From assembly GCA_005408345.1 (NCBI GenBank), contig SEMN01000100.1, positions 298,501 to 362,500 of the forward strand: a stretch of 64,000 bases of DNA, in the 5' to 3' direction. The DNA comes from Macquaria australasica. Its lineage: Eukaryota; Chordata; Actinopteri; Centrarchiformes; Percichthyidae. Made by a program: the position numbers and the translations under genes. This document shows positions 55,072-64,000 of this stretch, piece by piece (positions within the stretch are counted from its first letter, which is position 1; the number at the start of each line of letters is the position of its first letter). Under the pieces are notes generated by a model that searched no databases, was not told where the DNA came from, and saw only the letters and a list, made by a program, of their open reading frames with translations.

Positions 55072-57009
55072 CCATGGATCCCAGCATGAGCAAATATAGG
55101 GAAGCTCATAGGCTGGCAATGTGCAGAGGAACACCTACCCACAGCATGTCCCTGTTGTACTATCACAAGGGAACAGGGAGCAGTCTGGGGACAGGACTTC
55201 CCCCTGGCTCTCATCCTTGCCTCCCTCTCGACTCTCACACTTTGCCGCTTACTGTAAATGAAAGGACTCTGCTCCAGTCTTTGTTAGTCCATTGTGGGGA
55301 TCATTTGCAACATTAGCAGCAGCACACCAACCACAGCAGGTTGCTTTGCTCTGTCTACAGCAAAAACACACTGTTACACACACTGCTACTGACAGGCCAG
55401 CTAACTCTGGAACACTTTAGTGTGGTACATCTAGATAGAAGATTCAAGTGGCATGGTTTATCAAAGGCTTTGTAATCCAGGGAGGGGCTTTTGCTTATGT
55501 CTTGTTGAGTGATGATGTTTGAGATGTTTCTTTACACAGAGAAGATAATTGCAGTGTGGAGCACAGTGTGGTGGAACTTTTTCCAGAATCACAACTCTTG
55601 CTGAACCAGACTAACATCTGTCAGCCATAAGGCCAGGCAGCCTCTGTGACCTAGAGTCAACCTCACCCCTCTGGGGTGTGTGGCTTTGTCTGTCCCCCTC
55701 CCTTTCTGGCACCTACCCTAGACCCAGATGCCCAGACACTTGCCCAAACCACAAAGTCTGGATCTGCCCCAGCCCATCTTCTATTAAAGAAAGTGTTAAG
55801 CTAATTATGGGAGATGATTAGATGAAAGTGTTGCATTCTTTTAATTAGCTGCAGCAGTTGCTTCTGCTTGGCGCATGATGGAAAGGACCGCCTGGATTTT
55901 CTTAGGCCTCCTCCAGTTCACCAAACCTGGAGTCCCAGGAAGATGAACAGCACACATGTACACACACATGCACACACAGACAGACACATGGTTTCGCAAA
56001 CACGTGTAGGAAGTGTCACTCACACATACGCTGGAGAGTGGTAATTACTCTAACACATCCAGAACTGGCCACAGCCCATTCATTACCATAACATGTTGTA
56101 ATGAAGTTTAATCCCTCATCATGTTGTCTGTGGTTGGGGAGTGGTGTGTGGCTGTTATCCTCCACTACTCCAGATGTCTTCCAGGCTGTCTCTTTTTAGT
56201 GCTGTACTAGACTGAAGACATGTCGTTCAGTACCCCACCTTTAGCCATTTCCTTCTTTTTTATCTCTGCTTTTTTTCCCTTGCAAATTCATTTTGACATC
56301 ATCCATCTTTGTTTCTTCCCTCCTCACCTATCCCATTTTTCACCTTCTGTTCCCTCTTCCACATACCCTCCCATCTCTAAGAGAGTGTGTTATTTATTTC
56401 ATCTGAATGCAGGGGCTCTTTGGTGCATGCTTCTCACAGTAATCAATTTCAGCTCAGACAGCATAACCAAACAAAGCACTGCACTCATTTCAGCATGGGC
56501 ATAGATGTAACCCATCTCTCTCATTTTCTCCCTCCTGCTCCTTTATTGGAAGACATTTTGTTCTCACTCTGATGCCATTATGTCAATCACTGCAGACATG
56601 TGGTGATGTGTGAATGCAGCTGCTAAATGAGTCATGGCAAGCAATGATCATTAGACACAGACAGTTTACATCTGTTAATGTATACGTCACTTTTGTTGCA
56701 TATGATTGTCATCTTTCAGTCTGTGTGCATACATGGACATTTTTCAGTTTCAGAATGTCCTCGTCCTTACTGGATGACAATACAGAGTGTAGACAAGAAG
56801 CAGGTTTCTCCCACGGCTGTATGAATGAGAAAGACTCGAGCTGTCAGCTCTCCTGTATCCTTTTTTCTGCCAGCCATCCTCTTTGTACAGCAGTCGAGAC
56901 CACCAGTTAATGCAGCTGCTGGATTGGCCTCTTTCCTTGCTCTGCTTTTATTGATTTCAGCCAGACACAGAGACAGACAGAAAGAAAGGGCCTTTTCAGG
57001 AAGAAGTTA
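55072..57009. other. Non-coding stretch, no gene supported
   Basis: Mixed unique sequence. An acceptor-like TTTTTCAGTTTCAG ends at 56753, followed by 16 open codons starting with ATG (MSSSLLDDNTECRQEA) and a weak GTTTCT donor at 56804; this is too weak to call. 56220-56370 is T/C-rich. Frames elsewhere are domain-free. Confidence 0.45.
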
Positions 57010-57210
57010 AATGGTCAAGTAGCGAGTGGAGGGTGGCTTTCACCACTTTATTGACGAGGTGGAAAAATGTCACTATTATGGAGGCCCTTGCAGCAGATAG
57101 CGAGCTGATTGGATGAGTGCCCCCAGGTCAGAGTGGAGCGCGTTCCCCCTGCAGCCAAACGAGAGCAAATAAAAGGGCAGAGGAATCCGCTTGAACTGGA
57201 GGTGAGGTTT
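57010..57210. promoter_or_regulatory. Conserved-element-like block
   Basis: Complex sequence with CCACTTTATTGACGAGG, TCACTATTATGGAGGCCC, GCGAGCTGATTGGATGAG (inverted CCAAT), GAGCGCGTTCCCCC and GCAAATAAAAGGGC. The 156-codon frame that begins at 57109 is the longest in the window but has no domain, no splice context and unremarkable codon use, so I treat it as chance. A regulatory reading is preferred. Confidence 0.32.
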
Positions 57211-57950
57211 CTCTCTACCAGGCCTCTCTTTAGGCAACATTTCTCTGGGCGTATAAGGCAAAGTGCTTGGAATTTGGACCGAGGGCTGATCTCTGGTGGA
57301 CTCCTTCCCTCTGAACTCTCTTCTCAAAGCATTCTTGGTTTGCAACATTTTATAGCTCAAACGACTTCCATGTTTTATACGTTACACAGACCCTTGATAC
57401 ACACAGATGTTGAACCAGCGCCACATTGCTATATCTATAGCAAAGAGTGGGAGATGAAAAAACTGATGAGGAATACAGAGACTGAAGGTGGTGATCATGC
57501 AGATCACACAGAGACACGTTGCTGTAGACGCAGCCATTTCAACGACGCAGAGGCAGACAGAATTTGGCAAAATGGCTGACTGGGGGCTGACTGGCCTGAG
57601 TATGACATGTGACTCCACACTTTGGCACAAAAAGTTAAGAGTATTTTAAGTTTTATATGTAATTGAAAATACACAAGGATAAAGCAAAGCTTGGTGCAAG
57701 AGAGGAGTGCACACCAGGCTCACTGTATCATAAGACACTGCGCAGGTGTTGCATTTGTGATTGCCCCTGAAGTCAGAGGAAAAAGTTAATTGATATAAGA
57801 ATGTCAGAAAATGAAAGGGAAAAGCATGATGAGATATTTGCAAAGACATACTGGGGGTACAGTTTATAAGAATGAAATTATGCTTTGAATCTGACTTGTG
57901 AGACTCTAAAGGCCCCTGACAGAGATGTTGTGAGTCCTGACAAATGGCTG
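57211..57950. other. Non-coding spacer
   Basis: Unique sequence. Most of the 156-codon chance frame lies here, together with opposing frames at 57076-57360 and 57382-57630. No exon, repeat or motif cluster is supported. Confidence 0.45.
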
Positions 57951-58060
57951 AGGGTTCAAATACAAGCCACTCTCAGGCCCTGCCTTCTGACGTCAATCAG
58001 TCTAATTAGCCCAGCATATCATCTGGCTGGCCCTTCCTAGCAGCACAAGACAGACCTCTG
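57951..58060. promoter_or_regulatory. Enhancer-like block with CRE
   Basis: CTTCTGACGTCAATCAGTCTAATTAGCCC carries a perfect CRE TGACGTCA (57988-57995), an overlapping TCAATCA PBX/HOX-like core and the palindromic CTAATTAG within 25 bp. It is followed by GCATATCATCTGGCTGG. The tight CRE-PBX-homeodomain arrangement is noteworthy. Function is inferred. Confidence 0.42.
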
Positions 58061-59389
58061 GAAAGGTCAGCATGCCACAGCAGACACAGAGCAGTGCTTA
58101 ATCAGAGGTGAAATGGTTTCTTTTCCAAATTGATTCCAGTTCGGATCAGACAAGAGTGTCTTGTGTGTAGCCACTTAAATACTTAAGGGAAAGGCGGCAG
58201 GCACTTTTAAGAGGGCTTTCAAAAAAAGACATTAACAAATAAAAAATGTTCTGGTGACATCTGGACCAGGGCCCAAAGAGCAGCAGGCCATATGAAAGAT
58301 CTGTCTGTCTGTCTGTCTCTATCTTCATCTCTTTCTGGTCTCTTTTCTCTGTTTTTCTCTCTGCATATCTCTTTATCTCCTGCGCTGCATGAGACACAGT
58401 ACACATTCACATGTGGACGCACGCACTCAAATGAACTGAGAAAATTCATGCAAACTCTGCAGGAAACTTTGTCCCTCTACATTGTAAAAAACTGCAAAAT
58501 CACTTTTATAATGTTGACACAAAACAGTACGAAATAAATATTTTGCCTTCTCTCTCACAAAGTAAACTAAGTACCATTAACACTGGACCCCTGAGGCGTT
58601 ATATCTTTTTACATCCTCTTTAAAACTCTTTTTACAACAGACTGTCACAGCCATGTATACATAGAAGGAAACATCTGAGCTCGCCCACACCCACACACAC
58701 ACACACGCATCTGCACACTGCACATTCACCAACTCCCTTATGCTGAATGCATAATATATGTAATGAAATAATGTTTCCAGTGGGGATGGTTGTGGCTGGG
58801 GGATGGAGATGTGTAGTGAATATCAATGTGGCTCCCCCCAGACTCCCTGGTTCAATTGGTGTGATGGTGGGGGGTAAATGAATATGTGGGAGTGATAGAA
58901 GCTTTATCCCTTTGCCCAAAGCTACAGTGAAGAGTCCACACAGATAGAGGAGGGGGTTCTTCACTGGCCCACTCAGTCATTATGAACTTGAGATTCACAC
59001 GTTCCAGCTGATGGTGTGTCCTCTGTTGTCCCCTACAGCCCATGTCCAGGCTGGTGCTGAATGGTCTAAAGAAAAACTACTGGCTCCTCCTAATTGCCCC
59101 ATGATTACTGTATCCTAAACTTTTCATATAAAACAAATCCAAAGCATGCATTTTTGGCATGTAGACAGATACACAAGCCAGTGACATTAGATTAGTGAGA
59201 TTAGACATATGGTGGCCAGTCCTGCTGTACCACAGACACTAGGCACACAAGTTAGACCTGCTCTGAACCACAGCTTCTCCAGGAAATCTCAATGAAAATC
59301 AATGGAGATACAAATTACATTTTCCCCTGTGCCTCACCTTGACTGACTCAAGTGAGCTCATCTGTTCCATCTTGTCAGAGTGGAGATGC
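58061..59389. other. Non-coding stretch with short repeats
   Basis: A (TCTG)4 tract lies at 58302-58318 and a CA tract at 58688-58706. A good acceptor-like TCCTCTGTTGTCCCCTACAG ends at 59038, followed by short open frames without a donor. No gene is called. Confidence 0.5.
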
Positions 59390-59480
59390 TGTGTCTCTGT
59401 CAGCCGGGGCTTTGATGTTTTAAACATTACCATTAATAATGTTTTCAGCATCAAAATTAATTGCTTTGCTACTGTGTCCT
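59390..59480. promoter_or_regulatory. Conserved-element-like stretch
   Basis: GTCAGCCGGGGCTTTGATG is followed by TTAAACATTACCATTAATAATG, in which AACATTA and TAATGTT are inverted copies, then CATCAAAATTAATTGC. CTTTGATG and CATCAAAA resemble TCF/LEF cores in opposite orientation. It is short but unusually motif-dense. Confidence 0.33.
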
Positions 59481-60869
59481 GCTCTCTTCATCCTAAACTG
59501 AAGCATGCATAAATCAAGACTAACTACCTTTGTCTTGAAATTTTGAGGTCAGGAATTTGGGATGAGACCAAACTTGAATGTGACCAGGTTGTGTAAGCTC
59601 TGTTTGTGTATCTGTGTGTGTGTGTGTGTGCTGTGTGTTGCAACTGCATTACATGAATCTAGTAGATGTGGTGTTTGAAATACTTGTGTTGTTCATATGT
59701 TGGAACATCCGTCATTTATGTCGAAAGATAATGAAATATGTGAGGGGTTTTGTGTGTGAGGGGTTTTGGGTACTTTTCCATGACCTCCATTTCTGACTAA
59801 TAATGAAATTTGAGCAAAAGATGTTGCATGATCTAGAATGCATGAACTTTTGCCCAAATAACTGGAATGCCATTCAGACATGGCGACTTTACTTTACAAC
59901 TAAAATTGAAATATTGGAGCTGTCACTGAGTTAGCTTTGGGATGTCGTTCATTGCAGGATGTGATGACTTTTGAATTAGTTTGGATTAGACGCTAGAGAA
60001 GTATTTTTGTGACTTCCAGATGTTCTGTTATCTATAATTCCCAGCTGTGTTCTGAGAGGTTAAATGAGCTGGAAAGTTTCTGTCCAAGTTCTGTTATACT
60101 CATCAAACTCAGGAAAATGTAATTAGTGCCTTTTTGAGTTCACGTCGCCTAGCAACTTGCTTCTAAATAAACAATAAAAAATTGCCTTCCTTTTTCATTT
60201 AGCCACACCTCTTATCTGCCAAGCACCTCCTCTTGAGTGGCTTTGGCCCTACCCAGTCTCTGGGGCCCTGCAATGTGAAGACAGGGTGAGGAATGTGTGA
60301 AGCATCCAAGGAAACATGAACTGCTATTTTCCCACAAGTATGAAAAAACAGAGGCCATGGCTGTGGAATCTTTCTGACGCAATCAGCTAGTGGGATGGCT
60401 GCTGTACAGTTGGGATTTGGACAGGGGCTCAGGTCAGGGTGTTGTTAAAGCTGTAGTCTTAGGACTTAAAGATCTAAGCTGGACCTGGGTGGGTTAGAGA
60501 GCTGCTGACGAGGGTAAAACCTGACGAGCAAAACTGAATGGAGAGATAGCCGGAGCTGCTGGACGGCCCCATTTGGGAGCACTCCATAGTTCCTGCTATT
60601 TCATTTTTAACAGGCATCTGTGGGGCAGCTTATTAATTGTTTGTTGGCCAAGCCATCATTAAAAAAGCAGACAGCAGGGTGGCTTTTACAGAGATGTGAG
60701 ATGGAGCAGAGAACTGAAACAGGAGAGAGGATCACTGAAGAGGCCCCAAGAGGCCCTCCTAGAGACCCAGATGATTACCACACTACCGTTGCCTCTGTAA
60801 TTCTTCATACATTAAGACACAAGGTTGAAAGGAATTCCCAAACACAAAAACAGAGCAAACTTCAATGAG
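59481..60869. other. Non-coding stretch
   Basis: Unique sequence with a GT tract at 59612-59630 and a direct repeat GTGAGGGGTTTT at about 59740 and 59756. 60340-60600 is more complex and GC-richer. Frames, including 60620-60868, have no domain. Confidence 0.5.
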
Positions 60870-60995
60870 TCTTTCTTTCTTTCCTGATCTAATTATCGCT
60901 GCCCCCATAATCGCTGTTATATTCATCATAGTGCTCAGTATTTATAGGGTCTGTTTTCATCATAGTAATAATGTCACTCTGGAATTCCCATGCAG
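60870..60995. promoter_or_regulatory. Conserved-element-like block
   Basis: CCTGATCTAATTATCGCTGCC, CCATAATCGCTGTTATATTC, CAGTATTTATAGGGTC and CATAGTAATAATGTCAC follow one another. ATAATCGCTG and ATTATCGCTG are near-duplicates of one motif 20 bp apart. A GA tract follows at 61001-61020. This looks like a developmental enhancer core. Confidence 0.38.
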
Positions 60996-61590
60996 AGGGA
61001 AAGAGAGAGAGAGAGAGAGACATACATCACAGAGTATATAGAGGAAGCAGCTGGAGATAGGGAGGGCTGGTTCTTGGATCCAGATATCATTTGATGTTAA
61101 AGAGGCCACAACAACAGCACTGCTCCGCTACCTCCCTGCAAATGCCCCCTTGTTTTGTCTGGACTTTCCCCTGCCTCTCCACCATGGAGTCTACAGATGA
61201 ACTAGGTTAAGCTCAACCCTAACCTCTGATCCTTGTCTGGGCCTCGACTGTGTCCTGGAGCTGGCACTGAGCCTGCCTCTTAGGCTCCTTCGAGCTTGGG
61301 AAGCGTACACAAATTCATTCATCTTTCTTTCTTTCCACCACACAACTCTTCAAGTCTACATCCAGCTTACTCCAGACCCCACTCTCCTGTTCCCTCTCTC
61401 AACTCTCCATCTCTCTCTGCTCCCCTCCACCCCCAACCCACTCCTATTCCACTGCCTCCTATTCTCTCAATGTTGCTCCCAGTATTTGGGTATATATTTA
61501 ACACCCACATGTGAGGCCTGGTGAGAGTGCCTGGGGAATGGAAAGGAAAACAAGCATGCACTCTCTCCCGGCCCTTTAGTGCTGGTCTGC
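60996..61590. other. Non-coding spacer, GA tract then CT/C-rich
   Basis: (GA)n at 61001-61020 and a C/T-rich low-complexity part at 61370-61480 are the only notable elements. Frames on the two strands at 61296-61678 are composition artefacts. Confidence 0.5.
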
Positions 61591-61598
61591 TATAAATA
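61591..61598 (+). promoter_or_regulatory. TATA-box-like site in GC-rich setting
   Basis: TATAAATA is preceded by CCCGGCCCTTTAGTGCTGGTCTGC and followed by CCTCCGGGTGGCGCGCC. A consensus TATA box within otherwise GC-rich, CpG-containing DNA is the usual layout of a TATA core promoter, with a start expected near 61620. The + strand beyond offers only a 25-codon frame, so any transcript would be non-coding or spliced. Confidence 0.3.
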
Positions 61599-61718
61599 CC
61601 TCCGGGTGGCGCGCCAGTTCCAGCACCAGTGGCATGGGAACCTCTCTCCCTCCTCTGGTCCATTGCTTGGCCACTCAAGTCCAGTCTGGGAAGTCTTTAG
61701 CCAGCAGGCTGGCCTAAA

Positions 61719-61735
61719 GGGTGGGTGGGTGGGTG
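61719..61735 (+). other. Canonical (GGGT)4 G-quadruplex motif
   Basis: GGGTGGGTGGGTGGGTGG has four G3 runs with single-T loops, the arrangement known to give very stable parallel quadruplexes. It lies about 125 bp downstream of the TATA-like site at 61591. Quadruplexes near promoters can affect transcription; that use here is inference. Confidence 0.75.
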
Positions 61736-62130
61736 GATAAGTATATGGCTGTCTGCTTCTCTGAGGAGCATCCCAGTGTCTTCTCCCTTTCTCCCTTCCT
61801 GTCATCTCCCTTTTCAAAAGACTTCATGTATACTGCATTTATGCTGTTTTGCCTTATGAAGATTGTATGAATATGTGCTTTTCAAACAGTTAAAAAAGAG
61901 ATCCCCTTTTCTTCACTGCGGTGAAGCGTTTGTTATGTTACTCCCCCAAAAATTGATTTAGACTTTTCAAAGGTTTGTTCTTCACAGTGCTGTCTCCCTG
62001 TGTCGATGCACGACAGGCTCAGCTCATATTTTCAGAGTTTGAGGTAATAGTTTTAAACTGACAGACTAAACATCTCTCCCTGGCTGTTCCACTTCTACAG
62101 AGTAAATAGTTTTATGTTTTGTGCGCACGC
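61736..62130. other. Non-coding spacer
   Basis: Unique sequence without exon or repeat. Nothing beyond short CT-rich runs at 61780-61810 was seen. Confidence 0.5.
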
Positions 62131-62135
62131 ATGCA

Positions 62136-62178
<43 letters not shown>
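62131..62178. repeat. (CA)n microsatellite with GC-containing left end
   Basis: GCGCACGCATGCACGCG leads into about 40 bp of pure CA. The alternating purine-pyrimidine run with GC steps is a favourable Z-DNA sequence. Confidence 0.95.
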
Positions 62179-62180
<2 letters not shown>

Positions 62181-64000
62181 GATGACTGACCTCGTCTAAT
62201 GATTATTTCTTTTTGGTTTGTGGGGGTTCAGGAGAATTTGCTGGATTGTAAGTTAAAAGATATGGCCTCTTAGGACACTTGCTTACCTCTCTGCCTCTCC
62301 TCATTTGAAAAAGTAGGTTAACCATTATAGTTTTGTACAGTAGACTCAAGACAGATAATATCCTTGTGCTGTATGTCTCAGCTACAGGACGTATTTTTAG
62401 TGTTTTAGGCCACTAATATATATGTTATAGATTCAGTTATCAATAAATATCACTATTGATTTTTACAAATAGATTATGTCTGTTCCAGAGTCAGCTGAAA
62501 AAGAGATACTTTACATCAAAGCATTCTGTTTGGTCATTTAACATACTGAGCCTACAGATTAAATGTCTCTGTTGTTCCTTTCCCCCCCTTACATCTCTTA
62601 GCATTCTCCCTATGTCTCTTTTTCTCTCCCTCTCTTAATACTCTCCTTTCCTCTCTCCCACCCCTACAAGGCTCACTTGTTATTTTTTTGTACAAGGTCC
62701 TGTAATTAAGTTTGACATAAGCACAGGGATTAAATATGCGGTTGAGGAGGGAGAGAAAGGAGCTCTGTTACAATCTCAAGGCCAGCTGTAAAATGGAACC
62801 AGATTGCGACACTTGGAGTTGGAAAGTTTGGGAAAGGTGCCGAGACTGGAGCTGTGTTCTACCAAGAACGGGATCCGAGTCTTTCTCCAGCTTTACAGCA
62901 GCCAAAAGACTACTGAGTCTCCGGCCAAAAAAAGCTAATATTAAAAATCCTTAGGCAGAAGACTAACACTTAGTCCGATCCAATGATAATTTCTTTTTCA
63001 GCTAAAAGACTGCCATCTCCTCCAGCTAAACATTAACCATTGTCTGTCCAACGAGATAACTGATATTGTTACCCCAGCCAAAATCTCTGCTGCCAAAATA
63101 ACACTAGAAAGCAAAATACTGCTTAGTTAACTGCACATTTACAACCTATGAGCTTACTGTCTTGTTTGCTTTAACAAAAGACAACACTTTGTCTGCCAGT
63201 TCATATCTAGTTATCAAATCCAATAAACAAGGATTTTGATTAAAACCAGTGGGTAACTTCATAACACAAGTAAAAAGCATAGTTTCTTTTATATGTTTAC
63301 AGGTAAACAAATTAATCTTACAAGTGAAGACAAAAAGAGCAATCACACCCATAACCTCCTACTGATGGTACGAATGGAAAAGTGATTGTAACGTTAAACC
63401 ATAATGCAGCAGGAAAAACCATTTCACATGCTATCACTCAATCACTGACACCAAATATAGAAATATAGGCTAAGATCAGCCCCCAGTGCACCGAGCGTGT
63501 CGATAGGATTTTCTTCTGTTCTGAACTCTGAGAGGTCTCACATGGAACTTTGCATTCTTAAATAACTCTGGCAAAATGCTTTAATCTTAATGAGTCTGAA
63601 CAGCAAATCTCTCATCTGCAGCAAAAAGGATTAGGAATGCAGAAAAAAAAGACTGCCGTTCCACTTTGATGAATTGTGTTTAGAAAATCCCTGGGCATGA
63701 AGTTCCCCCAATGAACAAAGCGTTAGGCGAGAACGGATGCTTTTAAACAACACAACTTATCTGAGAAAAACAGAACATGCATTTAAGTGAAAATACAAAA
63801 GCAGAGCTGATTCGACTCCTCTGCAAATGATAAAAGTGACTAACTCTTTTCCTCAATCCACTTAGCTACTTTTGGAATCAAACCTGGAGTAGCTTTGCAC
63901 AAATTACGTGCATTGTGTTTTCAGTGCTTCATCAGTGGCGTGTTTATTTATTCTGCATGACGCATTCTGCCATTGTTAAGCATAAATAAATAAATTCATA
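62179..64000. other. Non-coding stretch to the window edge
   Basis: AT-rich to balanced unique sequence. A CT-rich stretch occurs at 62575-62670. CpGs cluster slightly at 63488-63515 (CACCGAGCGTGTCGATAGG). No exon, repeat family or gene is recognised, and the last 100 bp (CATTGTTAAGCATAAATAAATAAATTC) is simple AT-rich DNA. Confidence 0.5.

Noticed and set aside
56754..56803. 50-nt segment after TTTTTCAGTTTCAG starting with ATG codon, phase-compatible with 50235-50307
   Set aside because: Donor GTTTCT is poor and the peptide is unrecognised; a stronger acceptor exists at 53942.
57109..57579. Longest open frame of the window, 156 codons on +
   Set aside because: No domain, no repeat-family match, no splice context; overlapping frames on the minus strand are also long, so chance is the simpler reading.
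57940..57970. GGTTCAAATAC resembling a tRNA B box
   Set aside because: No matching A box upstream and no acceptor-stem pairing.
59039..59120. Open frames after acceptor TCCTCTGTTGTCCCCTACAG
   Set aside because: No donor, frames of only about 20-26 codons, and the frame needed by the other candidates is closed.
1..64000. Search for CRISPR arrays, operons, ribosome-binding sites and bacterial terminators
   Set aside because: None present; the sequence is vertebrate-like, and its short repeats are microsatellites without spacer structure.
1..64000. Search for well-known microRNAs (let-7, miR-9, miR-124, miR-137, miR-219 and similar mature sequences)
   Set aside because: None recognised; hairpins found have stems of only 8-10 bp.

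Overview
The window looks like vertebrate nuclear DNA, most likely from a ray-finned (teleost) fish. It is AT-leaning and CpG-poor, and it is packed with long CA/GT and CT/GA dinucleotide microsatellites. It carries a decayed LINE reverse-transcriptase piece of the L2/CR1 type and other interspersed-repeat debris that resembles fish families. The species cannot be told from the sequence, and 'teleost' is an inference.

No conventional protein gene can be recognised. The longest open frames (up to 156 codons) are either microsatellite translations or chance openings, and none shows a known domain. I read the window as a gene desert or the large introns of one gene. Only small exon-like islands have both splice signals and an open frame, and all lie on the + strand: 30183-30217, 31832-31948 and 50235-50307, plus a possible last exon at 53943-54048. 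Their reading phases fit one another, so they could belong to one unidentified transcript, but chance is not excluded. A 5'-UTR-like stretch ending in a splice donor at 13876 could be a first exon.

Layout: 1-9 kb is unique sequence with conserved-element-like stretches (1770-2280, 2830-3180, 6300-6620). 9-16.7 kb is the microsatellite belt and holds the possible first exon. 17-23 kb has several conserved-element-like stretches. 23.2-26.8 kb is AT-rich with the LINE remnant. 27-29 kb has a dense regulatory-looking block with a CTCF-like site. 30-34 kb has two exon candidates, a DR1 nuclear-receptor-type site and a GC-richer block. 34-50 kb alternates AT-rich spacers with conserved-element-like blocks. 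50-54 kb has a repeat remnant, exon candidates and a 433-bp MITE-like element. 54-64 kb has further enhancer-like blocks, two TATA-like or G-quadruplex sites and microsatellites.

The many blocks of non-repetitive sequence with TAAT/homeodomain, octamer, CRE and DR1 motifs are what one expects in the regulatory neighbourhood of a developmental gene. The gene itself is not visible here, and conservation could not be tested from one sequence.
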